NCBI GenBank assembly: GCA_009741485.1
Contig: CM019238.1
Span: 8,103,477 to 8,167,476 of the forward strand
Direction of reading: 5' to 3'
From: Malurus cyaneus samueli
Lineage: Eukaryota; Chordata; Aves; Passeriformes; Maluridae
Length of the DNA: 64,000 nt
This document shows, in pieces, positions 46,894-60,190 of this stretch. A model generated the notes under the pieces. That model saw only the letters and a program-made list of their open reading frames with translations. It ran no database searches and was not told the origin of the DNA. A program made the position numbers and the translations under genes. How positions within the stretch are numbered: the stretch's first letter is position 1; the number at the start of each line of letters is the position of its first letter.

Positions 46894-49800
46894 ATAGCAA
46901 ACGACTGGTACCCATGGCATTTTCAAATGAAGGGCAAGCTAAATGTGATGTATATTGTTTTTGACATAAATAAATAGTTCTGAAATGTATTTGTGTGGTG
47001 AAACAATTGTTACTCAAGATACCTTCTGTTCCTCACAGTTTCCCTGGGTACTTGACTGGTTTTTAGCAGGCATCTCAGGGCTTGGACCTTGTGAACAATA
47101 ACTATATCTAGAAGTAAATAACCAGTGCTAACATTGTTTTAGGATCAATGTTGAGGCATGGTAGTAGTTGCAATGTATTATGGACTGGGGCAAATTGTTC
47201 CATAGTTATTGCAGATTTATTGTCTTATTTCTGGAAAGAGATGTAGTATGTGGAACATGGGACATAAAATCCGATCTCTCTGAAATAGCTTTCTGTTCTT
47301 GATGGTGCAGCTCATACTCCTTTTTATGGGCTTTGCTTTTATATTGTGTCTTTTCATCTGAATCTGAAATTTTTTTCCAGCTTGATCAAAGCCACTTTCC
47401 CTACCTTGAGAGTACACCTATTTTTCCTTTTGTCACAGTTTCGTATGACTCTTGGGCTGTGAGGAAGGAATTATCAGCCTGAGAAAACACAGGCAGAGTG
47501 CTCCTCACCTTCTATATAAAAATTACAATTTAATGCATTTGGACTGTGTCACAATACCTTTCCTACTATGGAAAGTGTCTTCTGGCATCCCACAAGATTT
47601 TGTAAACATAGCAACTTGATTTATTTTCACAGGTGATCTGTGTGATTGGGGTAATGTAGGAAGCACAAACATCCCTTGTCCACAGCTCTGGTGTTCAATC
47701 CCCTGCAGTGAGAAATCCTGCAGTGTTTCAGTGCACTGTGCTTAAATACACACTCTGCTTTGCACCGTGTTCCTTGGGCTCTCCTGTCCTTTCCTCCTGT
47801 CACAGCAAAGGCACTCAGGGCTTCCAGCCTGGCCCTCGGTGCAGCTTCCCTTCTCTCTTTCCAGCCACGGAGCAGGAAGGGCCAGGCTGCAGCCACCTCC
47901 TGCTGCAAACATCTCAGCTCCCTTTGGTTTGGATCACACTCCAATAAACTGATAGTTTTTCTCACTTGTCACCATGACATTGATCCACTTTAGGATCAGC
48001 TCCTCTCTTCAGTAGTTTCCTTCTTTAATTCCTTCTTTTGTTCCTTTCTTTTCTTTAAATTTTATTTTCAGTTTTGGGTGACTAGTATCATTGAAAGCTG
48101 TTGCAGAAAACAACACAAGAATGGCAAAGTCCATCTCTTAAATTTCTGTACTACTTGTGGAATGAACAGAATGTTAATAAAGGATGTTTTCTGTAAGAAA
48201 ACACGGACACTTTGTGGCAAGAGTGTAGCTTGTATTTATGCATGGGCAGAAATAAATGAATAAATACAGTTGAGTTTTTCTTGACTTCTGGTCTATCTAA
48301 GAAACGATAATTTTGCCCAGAGAATAAGGTTTTTCCATGAAGAAGCTGCTGCTGTGTTGCCCTTGAAACTTTTAACAAACTGGGTGCCAGGAACTTGGCC
48401 TAAGGATGCAACACTCCCTACACAGTAATGTGAACTATTAAGCAAATGGCACAGAGTAATGTTCTTTCACTGAGCAAAAATGCTCTCATTTAGGTAAAAT
48501 TTGAGCCTGCTGTTGGCTGTTACAAGCCAGAATGGCAAAAAGAAATAAAATGTAAAAGCAATATGAGTTTGAATCAAATTATGATAAGAGTCAGATGGTG
48601 CCATTACACAGATATCCCAATAGGCAGGCATTAGGAAAATTTGCCATAATGCTATGCTGAAATGTAATTCTCTGGTGGGAAGGCCACTGAGATTCTAAAA
48701 TCAATGTTTAACTCTTTCACAAACCTCAGACAAAAGCTGGACACTTCAGCAGAGAGGAACTTCACTGATACCAGTGCAGGATATGGGTTGGGGTTATGAA
48801 CCAAACTTGCCAATTTTCTGCAGTGAATTATTCGTGCTGGAAAATTGTTGTGCCGGGACACAACATGTGCAGTGAACAAATGACCAAAAGAAACCTGGGT
48901 GACAGAACAGAGTCCTTCCCAAAGGGATGTGAACCATTTCTGCTGCTGAGCTCCTCCTGATACCAGCAACCCCACCCAAAGCACTCAGATTTCTTTTGTG
49001 AGCATCTTTGAAAGTGAGGAGTTTGCAGGCTGAACCATAAAGATAAGTACTGCTTTGTACTGCAGGAAAGTGTAGAGTTAAATGAGTGTGACTAATTAAA
49101 ATGTTTTGAAATAGGATATGTTTTCTCTGGGCTTTTTGCTTGAGTTTGATGTTGGGTTTAAGTGAAAGAATTTAGGCACAGGAGCATTCTACATCTGTGT
49201 GTTCTACTTAGAGAAGGAATGTTTGGTTGAATTAGATGAATTTTTGGAACACATGAAATTCTGCAAATTTATGCAAGGGAAAATATACCCTGTGCTGTCC
49301 TACAGGCATTTGCATGTCACTTTGCAGGCAGGACAAGGACTTGAGGAAGCAATGAATTCTGGAGCAGTGGTCATCAGGCAAATATTTGAGAGGTTTGACT
49401 TCTGAGCTGCAGATCTGCTCCGTGAGCCATCACCGCCTTTGCGCCTCTGTTCCTGCATTTGCCATCTGCCTTCTCCAAACACAGCCTCACCTCCCTGGGG
49501 CAAATGCCATTTTTCTCTTCTGTTTGCAGTGTCTTGCACAATGAGACACCATTCCTGGCTACATTAGGACTATGAACAATATTTGAAAAGAGGCATAAGT
49601 TTGTGAGCGACTGTCCAGAATTTATTAGAGAGAGAGACTGGAGCATTTTATGCTTCACTCTTTTTCTTGCCTCTTTCCCAAATCTGTGTTGCTCGAAGAG
49701 CTACCTCACCTGGAACATGAGCAAAAGAGTCCATTAAGTTTTTATTTATTAACGAGATATGTCCAAGCATTTTAGAATAATTGGGATGAGAAGTGTTACA

Positions 49801-50931
49801 GTTGGCCGTTACACTGTCAGTTCTTCTCAGCCTCTCTCAGGCGCTTTGGGTCATTCTCCCTCCCTGCATGAGAGGAGTATCCTGGACTTTTGGAAGTGAC
49901 AAAATGTTCTTAAGTGTAATTATGAAATACCAGAAAGGTCTGAATTACCCACCATGAAGAACTAGGCTGATGAATAAGTTACACAGGAGAGGCTGTTCTG
50001 GTTTCTGTCCATGCACAGGACAGGATCTCCCTGCTCATTGCACACCTTTCCCATGTGTCATTCCCATGGCCTTCATGCCTGCCCTGTGGTTTGAAGCATC
50101 CCATCAGCGGTGCCAGGCTCCCTATGCTTCTGCCAGAGAGGAGAGGGAGGATTTCCATTAATCTGCAGGGTCTGATGTGGTAAAAGGACTCAGAGGATTT
50201 GCCTGGTTCCCACACTCCAAACAGGTGCTTTTGGAAAAGCTTCTTTCCTGCTGACCTTCAGAAGTTTGGCTTTTAAGAGCCATGTGAGGGAATTTGAAAG
50301 TGCCTAGTGGGGTTACATTCCCATGAACAGCATGAGGTACAGATGCCCTTATCCATGTGGGTGACTTAGAAAATCCTGTATTAGGAGCCAAAGTCACCTT
50401 GAAAGCTGAAAGTCAAATTCTATCTTTAATCTCTGTGTGTTTTGACATTCTGTTTGAGCTGTGTAACTATTACACCTATGTCATTTCTGCATGTGTTCTC
50501 TCAAGAACTTGTGAGAAGTAGTTAAGGAAAAGCATGCATCTAAGTGTGAAAGTTGTAGAAAAGCACCTGATTGAGGCAGACTGTTCTGTGGCATAGAGGA
50601 AAGTATCTAAGGAAAAGTTTTTTTCTCTCTTTGTGCACCTTAATTCATGTCTTTCTCTACCTTAAGGATACAGATAGGTGTGTGAGCAGCCTTCTATCTA
50701 ACCAAGCCTGGGCTCCCTCCTGGCTAGAATAATTCGTGCTAATTGTGCAAAAAAACATGCTTGTTAGGAGGGCTAATAGGGACAGACAATAGAGACCTAG
50801 TCTGAAATACAGCCTCCTTTAATGAAACTCTAGGCATTCAGTGGTGTCATGATAAATACCTCTTTCTTAAAAATGCAAAATGTTTTTATTTTTCTGAAAA
50901 CCAAACCCCCAAGGGGAAGAAGGGAAAATTC
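46894..50931. other. Non-coding sequence, nothing recognised
   Basis: Single-copy sequence. The GC-richer stretch at 47.69-47.94 kb is open in four frames on both strands, so it is not informative. No repeats or RNA genes were seen. Confidence 0.55.
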
Positions 50932-50976
50932 TTTATTTTTTTTTTCTTTTTTTTTTTTTTTCTTTTTTTTTTGTTT
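50932..50976. repeat. T-rich low-complexity tract
   Basis: About 45 bases are almost all T, with single C, A and G interruptions. Confidence 0.9.
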
Positions 50977-53090
50977 CCCTGGAGTATCTATCAAATTAAG
51001 TTGAGTATTTGCAGAGCAATAACTCAGGATTGACTGGTGGAAATCTTATAATCCAGGAACGTGACCCAGCACAATATCATCCTAATTTCCCCTGCAAGGA
51101 TTAATTCTGCTGTTTTCTTGCTCCATGACAGTGAATTGAGCATGTAGCAGACTGTGCATAGTGAACGCATCCTGATCCCCTGTAATCTTTGCAAACACTT
51201 CAAGTGACCTTTCTGTTGAATGTCCTTTAAAAGCTTCCAGGATATTATCAAAAATAGCCCAAGAAATTACTGCCAGAGCAAGCAGAACTCTATTTCTTCT
51301 GCAGCTTTGCTGTACAGCTCACATCTTTGCTACGGAAAGTTTTGTCTTCTTCACCGTACGAGCTTGGTTTTGATTTCTCTGGATTAATCAACTGTTTATT
51401 TTAGACTGGACTCGAATGAATGCTAAGCTGAAGGAAGAATTCCTGGATGTGTAGTGAAGCAGCTTTTCTTCTGTCTTTGTTACCCACATTGGAGTGCCCA
51501 TGTAGCAGTGCCACTGAGTGGGAACCACTGTGGGGTGGGAACAGTTTCATCCCTGCCCCTGCACACCTTGTGCTGCAGACAGAGATGGAGAAGGAACACC
51601 CAGACAGGACCCTGTGACAGATTCCAGCTGCAAACTGGGTCACTGACAGATCTTATACTGCAGGCAGGAGCCACTCTACTGCTTCTCCTGCCTTCTTACT
51701 GCTCTTCCAGGAGGCACTGCTTCCCATATGGGCACTTCATTGGTCTTCCCACTTGTGTAAATGGACTTTATTTTTGCCTGACTAGACGAAGTTTTCATTT
51801 TTGGCAAGGCAGGCTATTTACCAGAGGGCCCCAGCTGCCTTCCTGCATGTCTGACTCTGACACTGGGGCACTCTGGTGTACACGTGAGGCCCCCACAGCA
51901 TCTGTGTGTGCAACAAGAACACTTGTGTCAAGAAAATACTTTATCAACTTCTTGAACACCTGTGATTCTGCCTAATAAAGTCTGTGTAGCACACAGCTTT
52001 TATCCTAAAGTTAATGATGCTTTGAGGCAGTGTGTGGGTCCGTGCTTTGGCTGGAACAGCTGCCATCAATTTCCCGCGTGCTGTGGGTTTGTGTGTTTGA
52101 CAATCCATCCGTTTGTTTTCCTGCTCTCATCCATCATTTGCTCTCCAACAGTTGTTGTCTTGCTACCAGCCTCTAATTTCACGTTCTTAAAATCATCAAT
52201 GGGTTGTATTTGTCTTGATTGACAATTCATCACAATTACTCCTGCAATGGAGAACAAGTTTTTAAAGAAGTCTCTCTCATGTGCTGTAGCTTATATGGAA
52301 CCTGTTATTCCTGTTAGAAAGGAAGCCTAGGGAAAATGGGACTTTGTCACAGGTCCTGCACTTCAGTCCTGCCCAAAAACTTTAACAAAACACTGTTTAA
52401 TACTTGTAACCCTGGAAGGAGCTCAGTTTGCTCAGAGCTGGGGCCATTTTCTCACCTGCTGGCTTCTGCTTTACTCACACTTGCACAAATCAAGAGCTCA
52501 TCCAGACAAACTCTCAAGCTTTTATCACCGTGACAGCTGAATACTACAGAAAAATTACAGAATGTAACTCTGTGCTGTCTGCAGATAACAGATGGGACAG
52601 GACTTGAGCAAAAGTCCCTAACCAAAACCCCCAAAGCCTCAATGACCTTTTTATCTCTGGTAGATGGGTGAGAACTTGAAGCACAAGGGGCCGAAAGGAC
52701 TGACTGATATCTCTATGAGTATCCCGTGCCAGAAGAAATTCTTCTCTGAGATCCTCCAGATTTATTTCCTATCTCCCCAGAGCAGTTTTCCTCTCATTTG
52801 CTTTTATAAACAGTTTTTAAAGTGTAGTCTTTGCTTTGGTTTTCTTGATGAGATTATTGCAGTGTTTGAGACACCTGCTGTTCTGGTTCCTGTCTGGGCA
52901 AGCAGGATAACCTGCTGGGGGTTTTTCAAAGAATTTCAAATGAGTTATGGCTCTGTCAATTATAAAAAATGATTCTATGGTTAAAATACATAGAAGGCTG
53001 AAATACCCAGAAAGTCCAGTGATTATACCATGTCTTACATTATGCAAATATGCAGAGCACTTTTCTGAAATGTTGTTTAAAAAGGTGATT
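50977..53090. other. Non-coding sequence, nothing recognised
   Basis: The plus-strand 173-codon frame at 51454-51975 has no domain motif and its start is an alternative codon. The same bases are partly open on the minus strand. No repeat family was identified. Confidence 0.5.
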
Positions 53091-53740
53091 TTAGTGTCCG
53101 AATGGAAGTCTGCCCTTAGTCCTAATCCCAGGAACTTGCAAGGAGGTTTCTCTGACTTTGGCTTTTCTTTCTTTTCTGTCTTGTTTTCTTTTCTTCAGTT
53201 CACTTTGTGAGAGAAAGGACGACACATCTTTCACATTTTTCTTGGTCACTTCAAATCCCATCAATACCTTTCTGCCGAGCAGGGTTTGAGGTGGTCCAGA
53301 ACAATTTTCTATTCATCTTCCTTTCCTGTCCAAGCTGTTATTGACCTTCTTTCAATTCTTCTCTTTGATGATACTTAACCTTGTCCCTTGCATGTTTCTC
53401 TGTCTGATTTCTGGCTTTTTAATAGGCACTTAGTTCTACAGTTTCTCAAGTGTGAGTTTGGCGCTTCAGTTCATTGGTGCAGCTTTCATCTCCTTTCTGA
53501 TTGCAGACTGTAATAACTTCCCATTTTGAAAGCAGAAATATTCTCTGATTTTACTGTGCCAAGTTTCTGTGCTCTACAGTTCTTACAGACAGTTCTAATT
53601 CTTCATTGATAGAAGTATTTTCCTTTACCCTCAGGCCTCCTTCTTTCTCTGTACTCTCTGCTGTAGCTGGGCTCTTTCTCACATCCTCAAATAGAGATGA
53701 AGTTTTAGTAGATTACTTTAAGTTGTTATTAAAGCTTCTT
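53091..53740 (-). other. Pyrimidine-rich stretch with a small basic minus-strand frame
   Basis: About 600 bases are clearly pyrimidine-biased on the plus strand. Within it a 56-codon minus-strand frame starts at an ATG (53261-53259) and ends at 53091. Its middle is Lys/Arg-rich (SQSELKKRKQDRKERKAK), as purine-rich codons would give. I do not call it a gene. A relic of a transcribed or retroposed sequence is possible. Confidence 0.35.
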
Positions 53741-56220
53741 CCAAAAGAGAAAAGGTAACAAAAACCTGCTCATGTCAATTGGGACTCCCAGTGTTTCCTT
53801 AATATTTTACATAGTCTCTTATCCATGACCAGCTAATTTTATTTGGTGCAGCGTTGGTGAGTTACACCCAGTTCCAAGTTGCACCAGACATTTCTTTCTA
53901 AGTAAAGGTGAGCCAGAAGCGTGATAAATTTGTGACTGTTGGAGATGGTTGAATAAAATGGGGCATTTTTCTGCAGATTAGGGAGGAAGCCGCTCGCCAT
54001 GATCTGCTGGGGAGCTGCTGAGAGAGCAGAGCCTGCCAAGGAGAGATGCGCCCAGCACCTGCTGCTGCTGCATCTGCAGGGTCACATCTCTTAAATGCCT
54101 TCCAGAGCTTTCCAGATTGTACTTAGCAGCAAACCCATCTCTAGACTTACCTTTCTGCCTTATTTCCACTTGAGCACTGACTTCTAAAATTAAGTTCCTT
54201 TTTTTTCGAAGTCTCATTGCTTGATGCGGCAGCAACTTTTCTTTTGGTTCCAGTGCTTCCCATAAAGCTCAGGAGTGCAGAGAAAGAGCTTCAGGCTAAG
54301 GCACAAATGCTACCATTTTGTTTTGCTTAAATCTATCGATCCGGCTCCTTTAATGAAGACTAACACAGCAGGCCTCCTGCAGAGGTACTTTGTTAGTTAC
54401 TTTCAAAATACAAAAGGCTCGTTATCATGCAAAGGGAAAATCACTCTTTTATGCAGGGTAGAGTGTGTTGCTCTTTGTGTGCCTCAGAGACTCACCGGTC
54501 CTACAGTAATTTGCACTCATCAGGGAAAAATCTCGTGTCTGCTGTGATGATGTGCTCAGAAGTTAAAAGTTTTCTTGGCAGGTCACTTTTAACTGCCTTG
54601 CTTATTTATCTGCCAGGAGGATAATAGCAAATTGATGTTTTTTAGGCAGGAGTCAGGGTGAAAAGAGCAGCCCAAACACCTGGTTATGAATATTTTTGCA
54701 CATTTATTTGTTTTTTTTATCTTTTTTGATGGTTATAAAAGGGGTCAACAACTGTAAAGACACTCGTTGAAGCACTTTATTCTTGTTTTCTGAAAATACC
54801 TCTATAAGCAAGACATGCCATAAAGGCAGGGTGGGCTCCTAGTGCAACTAAGGCTCTTTTCCACTTATAGGTAAGTGGTTGTTTTTATCTCTCTTATTTG
54901 TAAGAGTGGGCTTCATCCTGCAAAAACAGGTCACCTGCTCCATTGCTAAGTGTTCTTTTTAAAAATAGCATCTATATTGAAAGTTTTATTGAATGGGTAC
55001 CATAACATCACCTGAGATTCCTATTCTCTCTCCAGCTCTCAGGAGAGAACAGGGATTTTAATAATGCAGATCTTTTATGAAAACTTAATGAGCCTGTCTG
55101 TCAAGAGTAAGGAAATACATTTGTTTACTCACTGAAACAATTTTCACAAATCAACTCACAAAGATGCTTTGCTGTCCTTTTGTATCAGTTTAGCTTCCAA
55201 GAATATATCACAGATATGCAGAATGGAGGGATCTCTGCAGGAAAGCCCAACTACTTACAAGTTCCTGCAGAATGTGTCACATTTGTACATGTTAGAAGAT
55301 TAAAATAAGATGGAGCAAAAACTGATGCACTTTTAAAAACTGCATAACTAAAGAAAATCATCTTTGTACTGTCTTTAGCTAAACTTCTCCCTTTGCTGAA
55401 AGCTTGAACCCCCATGACCTGGTTTATAAATAGATCCCTCCCTCAGCCAGTACTTGTTTTGAGCCTATGACAGATTTTCCTACAGGTTTTTGGCACTCAG
55501 GTTTCAGGTATTCAGAGGCACCTGTTGATATGGCAGTTTTAAAGGCAATTGAAATGTGCCACCCTATGCCAGAAGAGAATGTGAACTCTTTGGCTCAAGC
55601 TTTTGGAAATGTCTGTTTGGTTGGCTCCCAAAATATTGTCAGTGGGCCTCAGTGTGGGAACTGGCTAAAGCAGAAAGTGTCTTGTCAAAGAATGGGTCTT
55701 GTCACTCTTTGTAATAACCTTTCTGGACAGAAAATGGTTCATAGAGTTTCAACACTGTGCCATGTGGAATATTTTTTAATGCTTAAAGTCAAATCCTTCT
55801 CTTTATCAGCGGACAAAGGTCTGATTGAGCCATCCCAGGCAGGTACTAGACTTCTAGCTAGGGAACTGTGGCTCTGTGCTGACTGATGGGATCAGGGCAC
55901 AGTTATAATTTGAAAACACCGCCCCAGGTATTGAGGCATTCCTTGCAGGTTACAGCATGCACTTGTTCTTCAGCAGTTTTGAAGATTTTCCAGCATTCCC
56001 AGAGGACCAATGCCACTCTGACCTAATTTACATTGTCAGGATAGGTCTTTGCCCAAGGAGCATAATTGCCAAGGATTACAGATGGCAAAGCCATGACAGA
56101 AGTCTAAATATTTTTCCCAATATACATAAATTCCACATGGCTTGTCTGTGGAGGGAACATTTCCCGTGTAAATCTCTCAACAAGTAAAACTAATTACTGT
56201 CACACTGTCTTCTTTGGGGA
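53741..56220. other. Non-coding sequence, nothing recognised
   Basis: Single-copy sequence. The 139-codon plus-strand frame at 55467-55886 begins at a TTG or similar codon and has no recognised motif or splice context. Confidence 0.5.
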
Positions 56221-56620
56221 TACGAAACCGACTCTCAAAAGATGGGCGCTTTCTTTTGTTCATTCATTCAAGAGAGATTGTTGAGATTTGAAGCATTTGG
56301 ACTTTTTGGCTGGAACAGATCTGAGCTGAGAAGTGCCGAGCGAGTTGGAGGGTGGCATCTGTGCAGAGCCTGAGTGCACAGCGCAAACACAGAGCCAACA
56401 TCCCCTGCGGGAGAAACGCCGCGCCGCTGCTTTGTGGGGACTTGTACAACACTTCCCTAACTGAGTTTAGACACAATTCAGGGAGCAGGTGTCCCACGAG
56501 GATGGTGAAACACTGAGTAGCGCTTGCAGTCTCCGACAGCTGTCATCTCCGTTATTTGTTAGGCACGGGAGCTTCATCCCATCAATTGCAACTGGAACAG
56601 CACAGGTCTGTTTTACCGAG
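56221..56620. promoter_or_regulatory. CpG-dense patch, possible small CpG island
   Basis: About 16 CpG dinucleotides fall in roughly 360 bases, including four within 15 bases near 56416-56430 (ACGCCGCGCCGCTG). Most of the window has long CpG-free runs. The GC content is only moderate and no TATA box, Inr or first exon is evident. A promoter of a non-coding transcript, an orphan CpG island or a hypomethylated enhancer are all possible. Confidence 0.3.
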
Positions 56621-58099
56621 GTATAAATGCTCCTTCCTTCAAGAATTCAGATTTAGCTCCAGTCACTGCTGTGTTTCTCTAAAATCAGAGTTGGTAAAAA
56701 GCCTCTAAAATAAAGCCCCAAATGATGCTGATAATTTTTTTTTTCTCCAGAAAAGCAAGACAAGAAAGAGTTTGCTTAAAACATTTGACTTTCACAGGAG
56801 GTACCTAAATTATTTTTTATCACAGCAAATTGCACCATGCACATTAGGAATGGAGAAAATGTTACAAGTCTCTCATCATCTTACTTTCTAAGAATTAATA
56901 AATACCACCATTTAGTACTTTCTGTTTTGTGCCATCAATGTTTAAAATTCAGCAGATTGAATTTCACAGCAGGTTTGTTGTAAGCCTTTAATCTTAATAA
57001 CGATCCCTTGATCTACCATGGTCTGTCCAACTTGGAGGTTGTTAGAGGTCCCTTCTGGGAACTTTCCAGCTGTTTCTGTTTAGTTCACGTATATTTATTT
57101 ACATGACTTTTTAACCCCATTTGATAACAGAAAAATAGGGTACTATTTAGCTGCAACTACTGTTGATCATTTTCCAGAGAACTAAGTACAGCAAGGGAAA
57201 AGCAACATATGGCACCATTTTCTTTACTGATCACTTATTATGTATTGCTGTGACCTCATCTGTGCCTTTGGCTGCACTGCTGTAGGTTAAAGAAGAAGGC
57301 TTGAGTATTTTTCCCTTTAAGCTTTCAGACAAAAGCAAATGTGACCTGAAGGTAATTTGTGCATACCTCACACCACACTGAAAAGAGTGTAATTTCTGTC
57401 TGGGAAAATGTAATAGACTTTTTAGTATTGTGTTTCTAATTAGATTTTAAAATCTTATTTTTATCAAGTTGGAACTCATCTTCCTGCACTGCTGTTGCAT
57501 TTGTGCTGAGAGCTCACATTTTCATCATGACAAACCCCCCTGAATTCAGCTAACAGCCTTTTAGTTTAATATTAATATTTTGCCTCTAACACTATACCAG
57601 GATCCTCTATAATTTCTAAACATTATAATAGTTCTGCCATTCTTATTCTCTTGTTAGAATAGTTTTGCTATTCTTGCAGAACTACTTTCAAAAAGAAAAA
57701 AACCCTTGCAAAAGTGCTTTGTTAAATTGCAGTCAAAGTGGTCATGTTGTTCAACAGAGGATGGCTCCATGGGAGCTTGAATGAATAATTATAAAAATAG
57801 TTGAATTAAAAATATTAAAATCTAATCTGCACTAAAAAAATGAAAGTAAATCAGGGGAAATTCAGGGAAGAAGATGCAGAGGATATGAGGCAAATGCTCC
57901 TCTCAGTTATGCCAGAGTGGCTTTGTTGTCTCCCCAGTCCATCAGTGCCACTCTGCTGAGCTGCCGGTGGTAATTTGTCCCATGAAGATTAATGACCTGG
58001 GGAGAACAGAAGAAATTAGTTGGGCTTGATTTTTCAGACTGGCTAATTCAACTTATTCCTGAGCAGAGTTTTGAAAGCACTGGACCAGCACTTCAAAAT
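56621..58099. other. Non-coding, AT-rich; one small inverted repeat
   Basis: At 57629-57684 a perfect 9-bp outer stem (TAGTTCTGC / GCAGAACTA) encloses an inner 6-bp stem (TATTCT / AGAATA) and an extra ATTCTT copy. No frames or repeat families were recognised. Confidence 0.5.
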
Positions 58100-58480
58100 G
58101 CTGTATCATGGGCATTGGAGGTAATTAGTGACTGTATGTATGAAATTTTTAAAATGCTCTGATATGATAAACACATTAATTTCTGTGCTATTGATCACAA
58201 AAGCATTATGTAGTCAAGAGGTCACGGCCCTGCTATGTGATCACATCCTGAGCTGTTCCAGGAAAAACCTGTTAGTTGTAAAGCAACATTAACTCTGGTG
58301 GCGTTGAAAGAACAAAATACGGAATTTAGCTCCTTGTGTTCAATGGCCTGGAGAGGGCACGGCCCTTGCAGCTCTGGCTGCCACTTTCCCACATGGACTT
58401 ACAATGCAATTTCTAATTGAATTATTGGGAATCAGCTACTTTTCATGGAAGGAGTGTGTTACATACCTGATTCCCACACT
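58100..58480. promoter_or_regulatory. Candidate conserved element
   Basis: A long repeat-free block of varied sequence with several TAAT/ATTA cores, GTCAAGAGGTCACGGCCC (a nuclear-receptor-like AGGTCA half-site near 58220) and TGTGATCACA-like words. The call is from texture only. Confidence 0.27.
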
Positions 58481-59999
58481 ATTTTTATCCACTGATATAC
58501 AATAAGTGATTTATATACTGATATTCTTGCTCTCATTTGCTAAGAAAATAGGATCTTTTTTCTTTCTTTTCTTTTTTTTTTCCTGGCATATGCTGAAAAT
58601 GAAACAAATCTCCTACTGTTGGCATAAAATGAATCAGGAGAAAACCCCAAAGAATACCTCCGAAATCTGCACAGAGAAAAAGATTCATAATTCTTCGATA
58701 TTCAGCTTGATATTCTGTGAGCTGCTGACCTTTCTTGCATTATTAAAGATGCCTTGACTAACATTGCATAGTGTCTCTGGCAGATTTGGATGGTAATGTG
58801 CTCTGGAGAGTCTTCCATCGGCAAAAATTGCAAGCAGGACTAGGACAGGGGAGCTTCAAAAGCCTGAATTTGAAATATGTCACTAGAACTATATATTCTG
58901 TGTACTCAGGTGTAAGCATGGGGAGAAATTTAATTGAGGAATAAAAAAAAAAATCTTGTAAAAAACCCTAGAGTGCACAGAGGGCTATGGAAATAACACT
59001 ACAGAGAAAAATGATACTGTGCTAATTACTTCTACTACAGTGGTGTTGGCCACAGATTCAGTACCCTAACAAAAATAATCAGAATTGGATAAAATGTAAA
59101 AATTCAATTCTTATTCTTGTGTCTGAGGATATCATAGTACAGGTTAGAATATAAAATTACATGGGTACACAGAAAAAAAATTTGATCCAAGTCCAAAAAA
59201 AAAGATTTTGAGTTTTAGATTTAATTGTATTAAAATCTTCAAAGATGTTTTCCTGTTATTTTTGAGGGAAATGCTTTATTTGCATTTTTTTTCCTGATAT
59301 GTGAAATAGAAGAAGAAAGTGAATTCTGGCAAAAATCTGTTGCAGATTCAATCCAGAAGCTACTTTTGGGGACCAGATCTAGAGATGTGATATTAAATGC
59401 CATGAAAGCTCTGAGATTTGACCTCGATGTTCTTTGTCCTAAAATGCCCTTTTACAGAGCAAATCGTTGTGTGGGCAGTTGCAGAGCTGCTGTCGTGCTA
59501 TTTCCAATCTGGCAGGAGCGGCCGATGCCAAAACAAATGTGGTGAAACACAGCAGAATAAACAGGGAGAAAGCTCTCTCTGATGAGTGCAAGTGTTGTTT
59601 TAAAAGCCTGATTACAGCTGTGATCTGCAGAATCTGGTGCACAGGTAGGGCCTCGAGGGTCTGGTGAGGAATAACCTTTTTAAGAGCTGGAAACAGGCTG
59701 GAGAGGCACTGGGGTGAGCTGGAAAATGCATCAGGAGCCCCAGCGGTGTCAGCCCTGCAGGAGGGGTGGGGGGCAGCAGGGATGAAAGCCCCGCTCCGAG
59801 ATTTGGCAATAAAAGGCTCTGCAGGTGATCTGGGCAAGGGAACATCGCTGAGGCTCACAGGGAGCAGCACAGGGATGCTCCTGCTGCTCATGCTGCTGCC
59901 CTGCTCCAGGGCAAAGACAGCTCAGCCTTGCGGTTCCCTCTCACAGATGTGGCTGCCAATTTCTCGAGCCATTTATGCAATTGTACAGATGAAAACCTG
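58481..59999. other. Non-coding; T/C tract and GC-richer stretch
   Basis: 58554-58583 is a T/C-rich low-complexity tract. 59.68-59.94 kb is GC-richer and open for 150 codons on the minus strand and 84 on the plus strand, which reflects composition. No gene was recognised. Confidence 0.5.
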
Positions 60000-60190
60000 A
60001 GGGTGGGTAGACAAGTGGTCCATTCGTATTCCACCCCAAATCATGCAAATGAGCGCCAAACCCTGGAAACATATTTGATCAATTTGAATTTTGCTTAATT
60101 AATAATAAATTTGCTTAGCTGTGGGAGAGTGATGAATCTATTTTGTAGCCTGTTTACAAAACATTTTAGTCTGTTTACCTGAGGTTATTG
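60000..60190. promoter_or_regulatory. Candidate enhancer: octamer plus paired forkhead sites
   Basis: Seen: a perfect POU octamer (ATGCAAAT, 60043-60050), TTAATTAATAATAAATTTG with homeodomain cores (about 60097-60115), and two TGTTTAC forkhead sites at 60151-60157 and 60172-60178, spaced 21 bases (about two helical turns). Known: these are consensus sites for POU, homeodomain and FOX factors. Inferred: developmental enhancer. By motif content this is the best of the CNE candidates. Confidence 0.35.

Noticed and set aside
51454..51975. 173-codon plus-strand frame
   Set aside because: GC-richer sequence with low stop density on both strands; no domain seen.
59439..59891. 150-codon minus-strand frame rich in Pro, Ser, Ala and Leu
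   Set aside because: It coincides with the GC-richest stretch of this part and is matched by an open plus-strand frame. No signal peptide or domain pattern.
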